A stretch of DNA of 64,000 bases from Chryseobacterium salipaludis (GCF_022968825.1 NZ_JALHKS010000005.1:152663-216662), one strand, 5' to 3'; positions 17,101 through 25,935 are shown, counted from the stretch's first letter. A program made the numbers and translations. Notes: generated by a model not told the origin, from the sequence alone.

Positions 17101-19148
17101 AAATTCGACTCCAAAGTGAGACTCAGGTATCGAACAGCCCGCTGAATGTTTCGATCCGTGATTTTAAAATAGAATCTTTAACGGAAATTATTAAAAAAGA
17201 TTCGCTTCTGGCAAAAGGAACCATTAACGGAACAGCACAGCTGCGTGATTTGAAGAACAACCTTCGGTTCACAGCAGATATGGACATTACGGATTTGTAT
17301 GTGTACGGCAGCCCGGTTGGCAACCTCGATGTGAAAGCAATGAACGAAAGCGCAGACCTGATTCGTGCGAATGTCATGCTGAGCGGATATAATAATGACA
17401 TGACCCTCGGCGGCACCATCAATACCAAAACCAATGCGCTGGCAATGAACCTCAACCTCGGCCAGCTTCAGATGCAAACGGTACAGGGATTCGCCGGGAA
17501 AGCCATCGAGAATCCGGAAGGTTATCTGTCCGGGAACTTACGTATCGGCGGAACAACGTCGGCTCCCTCCGTCTTGGGAACATTAAAGTTTAATGATGTC
17601 GGACTGGGCATCACCCAGCTGGGCAGCAACTTCCGCCACATTAATGATGAACTTAAATTTACCAGCCGCGGGATTGATTTTGATAATTTTAAAATTAAAG
17701 ACGAAGCCGGAAATGCACTTACCATCGATGGTGCAGTACTTACGGAAAGCTACCGCGACTTTGCTTTCCGCTTGGATGTGAAAGGCCGTGATTTCAAAGT
17801 GGTGGATTCCAAGAAGGATAATGACAAACTCATGTACGGTACACTGGCGGTAGATACCGATCTCCGCATCCGCGGAAACCTGGACCTGCCGCAAGTCGAT
17901 GGAAACCTGGCAGTGACTGATGTTACTGATTTCACCATCGTGTTGCCGCAATCGTCTCCAGCTTTGGAAGAGCGCGCCGGCATTGTGGAGTTTATTGATC
18001 AGGACCAGATTGCGTTGCAGAAAACCATTAAAACCGATTCTATTGACAGCCAGAGTGATGTCAAAGGCCTTGATGTCAATGTGAATATTGAGATTACCAA
18101 AGAAGCCAAGCTTTCATTAATTATAGACCAGGCGAATGGCGATTTCGTTAAACTCCAGGGAGATGCCCAATTAACCGGCGGGATTGATCCGTCCGGTAAA
18201 ACGACTTTGGTAGGAACCTATGTGGTGGACAGCGGTGCGTATGAAATGTCCGTGAGTCTGCTGAAGCGCAAGTTTGAAATCGAAAAAGGAAGCACCATCA
18301 CCTGGACCGGGGAACCAACCACGGCCAACCTGGATATTACGGCAGTATATAAAACCAATGCAGCGCCGCTGGATCTCCTGCAACAGCAGCTGACCGGTGC
18401 CTCACCGGGCGAGTTGAATCAGTATAAGCAAAGAATCCCGTTCAACACTCTGCTGATTATGAAGGGCGAATTGCTGAAACCGGTGATTACGTTTGATATT
18501 ACCACCGAAGACCAGAACAGTTCCGTTTCGGCTACGGTATTGGATAATACGAAAGCGAAACTGAGCATGCTGCGTCGCGAGGAGTCTGAACTGAACAAAC
18601 AGGTATTTGCCTTACTGCTGCTGAACCGCTTCATCGGTGAAAATCCGTTCCAGAGTGAAACCGGGCTGTCTGCTTCTACCCTGGCGAAACAGAGTGTGAG
18701 CCGCATTCTTTCGGAGCAGCTGAACAATCTGGCTGCCGATTTAATTGGTGGCGTGGAATTGAATTTTGATTTGGAATCTACTGAAGATTATTCCAGTGGA
18801 GAGAAAAACGAAAGAACAGACCTGAACATCGGAGTTTCCAAAAGATTATTTGACGACCGGCTGAAAGTAACTGTGGGTAATAACTTCGCTTTGGAAGGAG
18901 ACGCAAGAAAGAATGAGCAGATGACGAACATTGCCGGCGATATTACCTTGGACTACAGCCTGAGCAAAGATGGCCGGTATATGCTGCGCGCTTACCGCAA
19001 AAATGATTATCAGGTAGCGCTGCAAGGGCAGATCATCGAAACCGGAATTGGCTTTATCATTACACTGGATTACGATAAGTTCAAACAAATCTTCGAGCGC
19101 TCACGCAAGAAAAAAGAACAAAATACACAAACTACGACTTCAAAATAA
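14148..19148 (+). CDS. tamB: TamB/AsmA-like translocation and assembly protein
   Basis: 1666 residues from a GTG start. A single N-terminal membrane segment (about 8-30, ILKYTGIVIASLLLIIVLAVL) anchors a very long beta-rich periplasmic protein with an AsmA-like opening (YLEKKIHTKVSLDRVYVDFPN) and a C-terminal TamB (DUF490) domain from about residue 1200 (TTLVGTYVVDSGAYEMSVSL, then LLNRFIGENPF). TamB-type proteins are predicted hydrophobic grooves carrying phospholipid or assisting outer-membrane protein assembly between inner membrane and Omp85 partners. Its stop overlaps the start of the TamL gene by one base, so the pair is coupled. Confidence 0.92.
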   Translation: MNIYKKILKYTGIVIASLLLIIVLAVLSLQLPGVQNYAKGKLVNYLEKKIHTKVSLDRVYVDFPNSLVMENLYLQGQKVDTLLYAKKLDVGLHIMKLLKNTADLTSIDLEGVKANVVRNPDGSFNFDYIIDAFATKEAEESPSKPFIISLDKIKLRDIRVSFIDQQARNDLEVYFKAFDTRVKTFDLQNNSYAADNITMDGLRLQLQQDLIEEVADKVEQKVDSLNQQKPMTIGLNRIQFTNFDIDYGDQNTRTFGKVKFKELSTNINKLDLQKNDFGIGNLALKGADINVKLHLPGKNANPEPENKEEQKDDAPLALTLKKLLLEDVKVAYDNTAMPRARAGMDFNHLNFSKLDTEVRNFKMQNGTFAGSVRSAEIKESRGLDIQRFETDFVYEEKQAYLKDLYLKTSQTLLRDEVILNYNSIEQLSANPGAVQISANLRNSRVGFSDILMLVPSLRGTVPFNKYPNAILDVNTRLKGTLNNLEIQTLQLSGIDRLKVNASGTVKNAMNPDQLYYDLNVRELSSSANTIFNLVPKNTIPSNISLPSFFSISGTAKGSTQVVNADLKLKSTLGNAAVRAAVDMRRKNQEKYDVLANLQNLQIGKIIQNNDLGSITGQIAVKGQSFDYKQATATLKGDISSVYYNNYTYHNMALDGRINNGAYVINLDSKDPNANLKLLASGTLQSKEPAVKVKGTIRKLDLNKLGFYQDQMILAGDIDGDFTSLNPDAPNGYLQLQNFAISDTKDVYPLQDVLLRAMSTADSNRITLQSQIADLDLKGKYKLTQIVGSLQQTINQYYQFQAPGTKQTRVDPGQFFTFDAKVKDDNLLHTFLPDLKEFEPITLAGSYNADTRLLDINGDIPEVKYGENVIREGKIVINNANEALVYDVNLAEFKNESIALQKVRLNGDIKDNLITYNATTKDDKDATQFLVAGNVQKAGDLTKISLNPKGLTLNYTDWTVAPDNSIELSSRGIVANNFALSNGGSEIRLQSETQVSNSPLNVSIRDFKIESLTEIIKKDSLLAKGTINGTAQLRDLKNNLRFTADMDITDLYVYGSPVGNLDVKAMNESADLIRANVMLSGYNNDMTLGGTINTKTNALAMNLNLGQLQMQTVQGFAGKAIENPEGYLSGNLRIGGTTSAPSVLGTLKFNDVGLGITQLGSNFRHINDELKFTSRGIDFDNFKIKDEAGNALTIDGAVLTESYRDFAFRLDVKGRDFKVVDSKKDNDKLMYGTLAVDTDLRIRGNLDLPQVDGNLAVTDVTDFTIVLPQSSPALEERAGIVEFIDQDQIALQKTIKTDSIDSQSDVKGLDVNVNIEITKEAKLSLIIDQANGDFVKLQGDAQLTGGIDPSGKTTLVGTYVVDSGAYEMSVSLLKRKFEIEKGSTITWTGEPTTANLDITAVYKTNAAPLDLLQQQLTGASPGELNQYKQRIPFNTLLIMKGELLKPVITFDITTEDQNSSVSATVLDNTKAKLSMLRREESELNKQVFALLLLNRFIGENPFQSETGLSASTLAKQSVSRILSEQLNNLAADLIGGVELNFDLESTEDYSSGEKNERTDLNIGVSKRLFDDRLKVTVGNNFALEGDARKNEQMTNIAGDITLDYSLSKDGRYMLRAYRKNDYQVALQGQIIETGIGFIITLDYDKFKQIFERSRKKKEQNTQTTTSK

Positions 19149-21493
19149 TGGCATATCTGAATAAAACATATGGTTCCGCGCTTGGCTTATTGTCCCTGGC
19201 TTTGGTGGCAGCCTCCTGCAGCAACACAAAATTTCTGCGTGAGGGTGAACTGCTGTACACCGGCGCAAAAGTGAATATTAAAAATGATACGCTGAGCAAG
19301 AAAGAAAAATCCAATTTGCGGGATGCGCTGAAGGAACAACTTCGGCCAAAGCCTAATTCCTCTTTTCTCGGGTTGCGTCCGCGTTTGTATATTTATAATA
19401 TTACCAAAGAACCAAAGAAGCAAAAAGGAATCGGGTACTGGCTGAAATACCGCATTGGTGAAAAGCCGGTTCTGCTTGGCGATGTGGACCGGAGTTTTAA
19501 CGAAAAAATCCTGGTAAATTATTCTGAGAATAAAGGGTATTTTAATGCAAGAGCGTCCTCGGATACCATTAGTAAGAATAAGAAAGCACAGGTAATTTAT
19601 AATGTGAAAACCGGCGCGCGCTACCTCATCAGTAAAGTGAACTTCCCGACGGACTCCACCATTCTTAATTCGGAAATCCAGTCCATTACAGACAAGACTT
19701 TTTTAAAGGAGGGAAAACCCTTTGACCTGGATGTGATTAAAGCAGAACGCCAGCGCATTGATGAACATCTTAAAAACAAAGGCTTCTATTACTTCAGCCC
19801 GGATAATATTATTGTGCAGGCAGACAGCACGGTGACCAGCGAGCCGAAAGTGGAACTCTTCGTCAAGTTAAAAGACAACACGCCGGCAGTTTCCAAAGAA
19901 CAGTGGACGATTGATAAAACGGTTGTCTTTGCGGATTATAATATTGAAGATGTGAAGCTGGGGAAATATGAAATCCCTTACAATACGGATTCGCTGGAAA
20001 TCTACAATGACAAATACATTATTGACCCGAACGATAAATTTAAACCTAAGATTTTCGACCGTGCTTTATACTTTGAACGCGGTGACCTCTATAACCGGGC
20101 AGACCATAATTTGTCGCTGAACCGCCTAATCAGCATGGGTGTTTTTAAATTTGTGAAAAATGAATTTGTTGTTTCGGATTCGACCAATCATGCGTTTGAT
20201 GCATATTACTTGCTGACACCGCGCCCGCTGCAGTCGTTACGACTTGAAACATTAGGAAAAACCAATTCCGCAAACTATACCGGCGGTGAAGTCAACCTGA
20301 ACTGGACCCACCGGAATCTGTTCCGCGGCGCCGAGCAGTTAAAAGGTTCAGTCTATGGAGCATTTGATGTGCAGGTAGGTGGTCCGAAAGACGCAAACAA
20401 TATCATCCGTGTGGGAGCCAATGCACAATTATCAATTCCGAGAATTGTAGCTCCGTTTAATTTCCGCTCCTCCAGCGCCTATGTGCCGCGAACCAATATT
20501 GAACTCGGATATGAGTATCTGAGTCGTACCCAATTATATACACTTCACAATTTTAATTCCTCGTTTGGCTATCTATGGAAAGAAAATGAGCGAAAGGAAC
20601 ATAACCTGAAAGTGCTGGATGTGACGGTGGTCGCGCCACAAAATGTGACCGATAAATACCGGGAGCAAATCACCGGCAATCCGGAAAAGGGAATATCACC
20701 GAATCCCTCGTTGCAGCGTGTGATTGACCGGCAGCTTATTTTCGGGCCTTCGTACAGTTTTACGTACACGAATACCATGCTGCCGCAAAAGAATACGTGG
20801 TATTACAAAGGAAGTCTGGATCTTGCGGGTACACTGGCCGGTTTGTTCAGCGGCGCAAATGCCAAGAAAAGAGATCAGAAAGAACTCTTCGGAATTCCGT
20901 TCAGTCAGTATGCTAAAATGGAGCATGACATTCGCTACTACCGCAAACTCGGTGACAAGAGTATGTTTGCCTCGCGGTTTATCGCCGGTGTCGGGTATCC
21001 GTATGGGAACTCGATTCATATTCCGTATGTGAAACAGTTCTTCGTGGGCGGCAGCAACAGTATCCGTGCTTTCCGCGCCAGAACACTCGGGCCGGGCAGC
21101 TATGATCCCAGAACACAAAATGCCACCTTCTTTTTTGACCAGTCGGGGGACATTAAACTGGAACTGAATGCGGAGTACCGGGCGAACTTATATAAATTCC
21201 TGAATGCAGCGGTTTTTGCTGATGCCGGAAACGTGTGGCTGGTGAATGAAGATCCTACTAAACCGGGCGGTAAATTTTCAAAGGATTTCCTGAAAGAAAT
21301 TGCCGTGGGCGCCGGTGTTGGCCTTCGGCTCGATTTTTCTATTCTGATATTAAGATTAGACCTCGCAATGCCGATCCGCGTTCCTTATTTTGAGGAAGGT
21401 GACCGCTGGACTTTTGACAAAATTAATTTTGGCAGCAGCAGTTGGAGAAAAGACAACCTTATTTTAAACATTGCCATCGGTTATCCGTTCTAA
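19148..21493 (+). CDS. tamL: TamL, lipidated BamA/TamA-family outer-membrane protein
   Basis: 781 residues. A lipobox (LVAASC-S, Cys24) replaces the plain signal peptide of TamA; lipidated TamA relatives coupled to TamB are known from Bacteroidota as TamL. POTRA-like repeats cover roughly residues 40-330, followed by the 16-strand Omp85 barrel with the lid-lock type motif FVGGSNSIRAFRARTLGPG and a C-terminal aromatic (Phe). It acts in the outer membrane with TamB. TAATG overlap with tamB at 19148. Confidence 0.93.
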   Translation: MAYLNKTYGSALGLLSLALVAASCSNTKFLREGELLYTGAKVNIKNDTLSKKEKSNLRDALKEQLRPKPNSSFLGLRPRLYIYNITKEPKKQKGIGYWLKYRIGEKPVLLGDVDRSFNEKILVNYSENKGYFNARASSDTISKNKKAQVIYNVKTGARYLISKVNFPTDSTILNSEIQSITDKTFLKEGKPFDLDVIKAERQRIDEHLKNKGFYYFSPDNIIVQADSTVTSEPKVELFVKLKDNTPAVSKEQWTIDKTVVFADYNIEDVKLGKYEIPYNTDSLEIYNDKYIIDPNDKFKPKIFDRALYFERGDLYNRADHNLSLNRLISMGVFKFVKNEFVVSDSTNHAFDAYYLLTPRPLQSLRLETLGKTNSANYTGGEVNLNWTHRNLFRGAEQLKGSVYGAFDVQVGGPKDANNIIRVGANAQLSIPRIVAPFNFRSSSAYVPRTNIELGYEYLSRTQLYTLHNFNSSFGYLWKENERKEHNLKVLDVTVVAPQNVTDKYREQITGNPEKGISPNPSLQRVIDRQLIFGPSYSFTYTNTMLPQKNTWYYKGSLDLAGTLAGLFSGANAKKRDQKELFGIPFSQYAKMEHDIRYYRKLGDKSMFASRFIAGVGYPYGNSIHIPYVKQFFVGGSNSIRAFRARTLGPGSYDPRTQNATFFFDQSGDIKLELNAEYRANLYKFLNAAVFADAGNVWLVNEDPTKPGGKFSKDFLKEIAVGAGVGLRLDFSILILRLDLAMPIRVPYFEEGDRWTFDKINFGSSSWRKDNLILNIAIGYPF

Positions 21494-21504
21494 ACTATGA
21501 TGAT

Positions 21505-22467
21505 ATGAAGAAGAAAGTTAAGTTTTACTGGGAAACGCTGAAAGCTGCGTATGAGGACTGGAGTAAATCATCTGCAACCACAGATGCCGCAAGTCTGGCG
21601 TACTATGCAATTTTCTCGATTCCGGGATTATTAATAATCATTATTTGGATTGCGGGCGGCTTTTTTGGCCAAGAAGCGATACGCGGCGAGATTACCAGCC
21701 AGATCAGCAGCGTGATGGGAGATGACGCCGCCACCAGCGTCCAAGAGATGATTGCCAGCGCCCTGATCGATAAGAAAAATATCTTTATGAAAATCGTGGG
21801 GGTGTTCTCGCTGGTGTTTGGTGCCACGACTATTTTCTTCCAACTGCAGAAATCACTGAATGACCTTTGGGAAGTGGAAGCCGCGCCTAAAAAAGCGATT
21901 GTGAAATTCCTGCTGGACCGGGCCAACTCCCTGGGGATGATTTTGGTGATCGGTTTCTTGCTGATGATTACGATGGTGCTTTCTTCCCTCATCAGTTTGC
22001 TGAATAATTTTATTACCGCACAGTTAGGCTTAGAAACCTATCTGATCATGGAACTCATTAATTATGTGATCGGTTTTCTGGTCGTGGTGCTTGTTTTTGC
22101 CTTTATGTTTAAAGTTCTGCCGGATGTGGAAGTTTCCTGGCGTTCCGTGTGGAGTGGCGCGTTTCTGACGGCGGTGCTTTTTACAGTGGGTAAGTTTTTA
22201 CTGGGCTTGTATTTCGCCGAACTAAAACCGACCTCCGCTTTCGGCAAGGCAGGAACGGTTATTTTAATTATGATGTGGATCAACTATTCCTGTATGCTAA
22301 TTTTCTTTGGTGCTGAATTTACGCAGGTATATGCGCGCAAGAAAGGCTATCATATTCGTCCATCCAAACATGCGCGCTGGAGCGAGGCCAAACTCTACCG
22401 CGAATCACAGGACCGCAAACTGGAAAAATTGAAATCTTTGCAGGGTACAGAAAACATAGAGGCATAA
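21505..22467 (+). CDS. YihY/BrkB-family inner-membrane protein
   Basis: 320 residues from the ATG at 21505; the open frame begins earlier inside tamL, but MKKKVKFYWETLKAAYEDW fits the family start. Six membrane segments, with SLAYYAIFSIPGLLIIIIWIAG first and GTVILIMMWINYSCMLIFFGAEFTQVYA last, the YihY signature. The family was once called ribonuclease BN, an assignment now discarded; it has recently been linked with phospholipid traffic alongside TamB/YhdP-type proteins, which would suit this position 11 bp after tamL. The functional link is an inference. Confidence 0.9.
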   Translation: MKKKVKFYWETLKAAYEDWSKSSATTDAASLAYYAIFSIPGLLIIIIWIAGGFFGQEAIRGEITSQISSVMGDDAATSVQEMIASALIDKKNIFMKIVGVFSLVFGATTIFFQLQKSLNDLWEVEAAPKKAIVKFLLDRANSLGMILVIGFLLMITMVLSSLISLLNNFITAQLGLETYLIMELINYVIGFLVVVLVFAFMFKVLPDVEVSWRSVWSGAFLTAVLFTVGKFLLGLYFAELKPTSAFGKAGTVILIMMWINYSCMLIFFGAEFTQVYARKKGYHIRPSKHARWSEAKLYRESQDRKLEKLKSLQGTENIEA

Positions 22468-22567
22468 ATACAAATTTATATAAAGACCTTAATACGCTGC
22501 CTCCCTGCGGTTTACATTTTTGATATTATAAAGTTTTCATATTAATTTAAATTTAAAAGGCAGAGGC

Positions 22568-22598
22568 TTGCATGGTTTCCAGAAAGAATGTATTTTTG
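22568..22598 (+). promoter_or_regulatory. Promoter of tRNA-Leu
   Basis: TTG at 22568-22570, an exact 20-bp spacer, then TATTTTTG at 22591-22598. Transcription should begin about 20 bp before the tRNA. A textbook Bacteroidota housekeeping promoter. Confidence 0.8.
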
Positions 22599-22626
22599 CA
22601 GCCTACAATTCATACTTCCATATGAA

Positions 22627-22708
22627 GCCCGGATGGTGAAATTGGTAGACACGCTCGTTTCAGGTGCGAGTGCTTCACGGCTTGCAGGTTCGAGTCCTGT
22701 TCCGGGCA
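22627..22708 (+). tRNA. tRNA-Leu (anticodon CAG)
   Basis: 82 nt. The 7-bp acceptor stem GCCCGGA/TCCGGGC and discriminator A are perfect. The anticodon arm CTCGT-TTCAGGT-GCGAG gives CAG. A variable arm of class II length (TGCTTCACGGCT) and a T-arm GCAGGTTCGAGTCCTGT complete it. CCA is not encoded. Confidence 0.97.
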
Positions 22709-22712
22709 CTTT

Positions 22713-22739
22713 AATCACATTTCTTTCAGAAGTGTGATT
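22713..22739 (+). terminator. Terminator of tRNA-Leu
   Basis: Arms AATCACA/TGTGATT with a 13-nt loop, followed by seven T's; it lies 5 bp after the tRNA. Confidence 0.8.
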
Positions 22740-22756
22740 TTTTTATGGCATAAAAA

Positions 22757-22777
22757 AAACCGGCCTGGCGCCGGTTT
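22757..22777 (-). terminator. Terminator of the T9SS protein gene
   Basis: Hairpin AAACCGGC-ctggc-GCCGGTTT; on the minus strand it follows the stop of the secreted protein gene and is trailed by a long run of T's (A's on the plus strand). Confidence 0.8.
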
Positions 22778-22797
22778 ACTCTTTTGCAGTGAATGAT

Positions 22798-23724
22798 TTA
22801 GTTTCTGATCACCTGCTGTTTGGTGGTGCTGCCATCATCGTGCGTAATCACCATCATATAGACTCCTTTTGCCTTACCGGTCAGATCAACCTGGGTTGCA
22901 TCTTTGCTCTCGGCAACCAAACGCCCGTCTGCACTGAAGACCTGTACTTTGCTCACATTCTTGGCTGATTGCAGAGTGAAGACACCCTTGGATGGATTTG
23001 GATAAACGCGCACTCCTTTTTTGGCAGCGCCTTCGTTTGTTCCCAAAACCGTGGTTGCGGTAACTTTCACATCGTCAAGCATCATCATGTACACATCAGA
23101 TGAAACGTAATTAATAGCGAAACGTACCGGCTGATTTTTATATGCATCCAGGTTATAATTTACCTGCGTCCAATTAATCGGTGCCGATAACGCTGTTGAT
23201 CCTGAAATAGGGGTAAATACAGACACATTCGCCGGAGCATCTTCTCCTACGTAGATTAAGACACGGTACTTTTCCAGTCCGTAATCGGAGGCCAGCGATT
23301 TCACCCAGAAGCTAAGCTGATTTCCGGTATCTCCCAGATTAATTTTTGGTGAAATTAGCCAGTCATTGTTCTTATTTACGCCTGAGGCAGGCACTCCTGC
23401 CCAAAACGCGATATACTTTTGCCCACCGTGTGGATTAAAATTTGAATTCTCTCCGTCATGACCGTTTTGTACTCCTGCAACTGACGGATTAAATACCTGC
23501 GCTGCCATAGGCTCGTAAGCATTCACCCAGGGTTTCACACCTGGGGTTGTATCCACTCCGCCGGCATACGTTCCGAGGCCATCGCCATCCACAGTGCCCC
23601 AGGAACCGATATTAGTAATCGTGAAGTCTTCGTAGGTTTCAAACCCGTCCTCAAAAAGAGTGATTTGCGCGTTGGCATAAACTGCAGCCAGTGAGCAGGC
23701 TGCCGTAAGTAGAATTTTTTTCAT
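22798..23724 (-). CDS. Secreted protein with adhesin-like domain and type IX sorting tail
   Basis: 308 residues from the ATG at 23724; the open frame runs further upstream without a credible start. The signal peptide MKKILLTAACSLAAVYANAQ is clear. Residues 20-220 form a choice-of-anchor J/cleaved-adhesin type beta sandwich (LFEDGFETYEDF, WLISPKINLGDTGNQLSFWVKS, YKNQPVRFAINYVS). The last ~75 residues (GVRVYPNPSKGVFTL to the end) are a Por secretion-system C-terminal sorting domain, so it should cross the outer membrane by T9SS and be attached to or released from the surface. Ligand unknown. Confidence 0.9.
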   Translation of the reverse strand: MKKILLTAACSLAAVYANAQITLFEDGFETYEDFTITNIGSWGTVDGDGLGTYAGGVDTTPGVKPWVNAYEPMAAQVFNPSVAGVQNGHDGENSNFNPHGGQKYIAFWAGVPASGVNKNNDWLISPKINLGDTGNQLSFWVKSLASDYGLEKYRVLIYVGEDAPANVSVFTPISGSTALSAPINWTQVNYNLDAYKNQPVRFAINYVSSDVYMMMLDDVKVTATTVLGTNEGAAKKGVRVYPNPSKGVFTLQSAKNVSKVQVFSADGRLVAESKDATQVDLTGKAKGVYMMVITHDDGSTTKQQVIRN

Positions 23725-23890
23725 AACAATACATTTTAAAATTTGATGCTTAAAGTTATAAAAAATATCCAAATAAAAAACCGATATGATAACGATTTTT
23801 ACAAAAAGCTGTTGCTTTCGCATTATCACAGCTCTTGTGCAGGTATAAGTATTGAAAAAATTAACGATGCATAAACTAGTACAAGACAAA

Positions 23891-23916
23891 AAACACCCAC
23901 TAAAAAGTGAGTGTTT
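23891..23916 (-). terminator. Terminator next to attL, probably the former end of the rpsT-tRNA-Glu transcript
   Basis: Arms AAACAC-CACT/AGTG-GTGTTT with one mismatch and an A-rich loop. T's follow it on the minus strand, so it stops leftward transcripts. No leftward gene lies directly upstream except across the integrated element, where tRNA-Glu is transcribed leftward. Before integration it would have lain about 20 bp past the tRNA. Confidence 0.65.
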
Positions 23917-23933
23917 AAGAAGCCAGTTGGCTT

Positions 23934-23946
23934 GTAGCCCGTAGGG
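23934..23946. repeat. attL core repeat
   Basis: 13 bp identical to the 3' end of tRNA-Glu (GTAGCCCGTAGGG, plus strand). After it the sequence departs from the tRNA (AACT instead of GAAT). Confidence 0.85.
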
Positions 23947-24062
23947 AACTAATATAAATGAAACACTATTATAAGATTTGAAACTAAATGCCTATAAAGT
24001 AAGTATTTATACTCTTTTGCTGATATATAATCTTTTCATATTATTTCATTTACTGTATTATA

Positions 24063-24080
24063 TAATACATTTGTAATACA
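24063..24080 (+). repeat. End motif shared with the right end (left copy)
   Basis: Two TAATACA words with an 11-bp period separated by TTTG. The same 18-bp motif with one change is at 37440-37457, close to the right end and in the same orientation. Possible recombinase or accessory-factor site. Confidence 0.5.
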
Positions 24081-24155
24081 TTTTATTCTTACCTTTGGAA
24101 CATATAAAGAGATGACGTTCTAAATTTATCCTGATTCGTAATTATAAATACACAC

Positions 24156-24275
24156 AGTAGGCGTATAACGCGTATAATGCGTATTTAGACATATAACGCA
24201 CTGTATTACAGCTTATTACAAACTGAAAAACAGGCGTATAATAGGCGTATTAGGGCGTATTTAGAGCGTATTTAG
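24156..24275 (+). repeat. Left-end array of GGCGTAT(A/T) repeats
   Basis: Block 1 (24156-24184, 29 bp) recurs as a perfect inverted copy at 37255-37283. Block 2 (24232-24275) has four GCGTAT words about 11-12 bp apart, i.e. on one face of the helix, and has an inverted relative at 37166-37210. The array lies between attL and the recombinase start. Arm-type recombinase sites or replication iterons are the likely roles. Confidence 0.8.
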
Positions 24276-24303
24276 AAATTTTAACCGTGAAAAAGACCAT
24301 AAA

Positions 24304-25671
24304 ATGGCTTCAGTAAACTTCCTTTTGCGATCACTGACAAAGAAAAACGCGCCTTTCACGGCACGACTTCAATTTTATAATCAGGAAAAAGAAACGGCGA
24401 AAAACCCGCGCGGTCTTGACTTTGTGGAAGCGCACACAGAGATTTATGTTTTTAATCCTGATGAGGTGAAAGAAAGTCCTTTGCTGGATGGCCGCCGCTA
24501 CTGGAAAGAATTAAAAGCGTACAAAGGTGCAGACCTTCAGATAAAGGAGCGTATCAGCAGGATAAAGCAGCAGCAGGAAGATGTACGCGCTTTCATTCTT
24601 GAAAAGTTTGAGGAAGCATTTACCGAAAGCCTACCGGATAAAAAATGGCTTCAGTCAGTAGTAAATGAATTTTACAGCGACCAGCGAAAAGCCGCCGCTA
24701 ATGAGAAAGCGAAAAACAAACCGCAGGATTTACTTTGGCATTTTGAAAATTATATCAATATCAAAGGGCGCGATCTGCAACCGCGTACAGTCCTGAAGCT
24801 GCACGATGTGAAAAATATTCTCACAGCATTTGAAGCGCACCAAACCGCCAAAAAAGGATTTACTTATAAAATACTTATTCCTGAAGTGGATGAGGAACTA
24901 AAGCGGGATTTAGTGGCTTACCTTGAAGATGTGCAGCATTACTCACCTAATACTGTGGCAAAGGTTATCAAAGTTACCCGGACTATCTGCAATTACGCCA
25001 CACGTTACGGCATTCAGCTAAGCCTGAGATATTGCGACTTCATAAAGCCGTACACAGATAAAGATGTGGTTTACCTTTCATTTAGCGAGATAGAAAAGAT
25101 AAAGAATACCAACGTGCCGGAACCGCTGCAAAACGCCGCTACATGGCTTTATTTAAGTTGCTTTTTAGGGCAGAGGGTTTCAGACTTCATGCGCTTCAAT
25201 AAGTCAATGATAAGCCGCGAAAATGGAAATTATTTTATCGACTTCGTACAGGAAAAGACCGGAAAGAAAATGCATCTGCTACTACACCCGGCGGTGCTGG
25301 AGGTATTGCAGACCAATGATATGAATTTCCCGGCCCGGATAGATGAAACAACGTATAACGAAAAAATAAAGGAAGTCTGCAAATTAGCCGGGATCACAGA
25401 GAAAATTACCGGAACACTCTTAACTGAAGTAAAGCCCGGTGTATGGCGCAGGATAGCCGGTCAGCACCCTAAATATAAATTGATTGGCAGCCACATTGGC
25501 CGGAAGTCATACTGCACAAATTTTTACGGCAAAATTCCTACGCCTTTAATTCTTGAAGTATCAGGACACACGGAGGAACGGACACTGCTTCAATACATTG
25601 GAAAGAAAGACAATACCAACAGCAAAATGATAAGCGATTTATACGGCTCAATAGATTATACAAAAGATTAA
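24304..25671 (+). CDS. int: Tyrosine recombinase (integrase) of the element
   Basis: 455 residues. The N-terminal ~130 residues form an arm-binding-type region, 140-250 a SAM-like core-binding domain, and 255-455 the catalytic domain. Catalytic residues visible are Arg291 (LGQRVSDF), Lys318 (QEKTGK), His397 and Arg400 (SHIGRKS), His422 (VSGHTEE) and the nucleophile Tyr431 (LLQYIGK). All are intact, so it should be active. It should recombine the tRNA-Glu site next to which it sits. The start ATG at 24304 lies 29 bp after the repeat array, so its promoter must overlap these repeats, which suggests self-regulation. Confidence 0.95.
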   Translation: MASVNFLLRSLTKKNAPFTARLQFYNQEKETAKNPRGLDFVEAHTEIYVFNPDEVKESPLLDGRRYWKELKAYKGADLQIKERISRIKQQQEDVRAFILEKFEEAFTESLPDKKWLQSVVNEFYSDQRKAAANEKAKNKPQDLLWHFENYINIKGRDLQPRTVLKLHDVKNILTAFEAHQTAKKGFTYKILIPEVDEELKRDLVAYLEDVQHYSPNTVAKVIKVTRTICNYATRYGIQLSLRYCDFIKPYTDKDVVYLSFSEIEKIKNTNVPEPLQNAATWLYLSCFLGQRVSDFMRFNKSMISRENGNYFIDFVQEKTGKKMHLLLHPAVLEVLQTNDMNFPARIDETTYNEKIKEVCKLAGITEKITGTLLTEVKPGVWRRIAGQHPKYKLIGSHIGRKSYCTNFYGKIPTPLILEVSGHTEERTLLQYIGKKDNTNSKMISDLYGSIDYTKD

Positions 25672-25692
25672 AAACCAATATTTATAAACATC

Positions 25693-25914
25693 ATGGCAGA
25701 AACAATCCAACAACAGAACACCGGAACACAATTCACTGACCTGGATGCAACGCGCTTAACCGCACTGATCCGAAACGCGATCGACACAGCAGACAGCCTG
25801 GCAGACATGGCAGCAGCAGAAAAAAACAAAACCATGCTCCACGCAGCGCAGGGCCTTGAAGCGGTACTGACCGCCGCGCTGGAGAAATGCGAAAAAATCG
25901 AAAATTCACTTTAA
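25693..25914 (+). CDS. Hypothetical small protein of the element
   Basis: 73 residues, Ala-rich and predicted helical throughout (TRLTALIRNAIDTADSLADMAAAEKNK). No family recognised. It follows the recombinase by 21 bp and heads a run of four small genes. The codon pattern is regular and the A-rich leader before the ATG fits local translation signals, so it is probably real. Confidence 0.6.
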   Translation: MAETIQQQNTGTQFTDLDATRLTALIRNAIDTADSLADMAAAEKNKTMLHAAQGLEAVLTAALEKCEKIENSL

Positions 25915-25935
25915 TTTTTAATCACCTTACTGAAA

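Noticed and set aside
24156..24275. Repeat array as a CRISPR
   Set aside because: Units are 9-12 bp with no unique spacers of constant length, there are no cas genes, and the array is mirrored at the other end.
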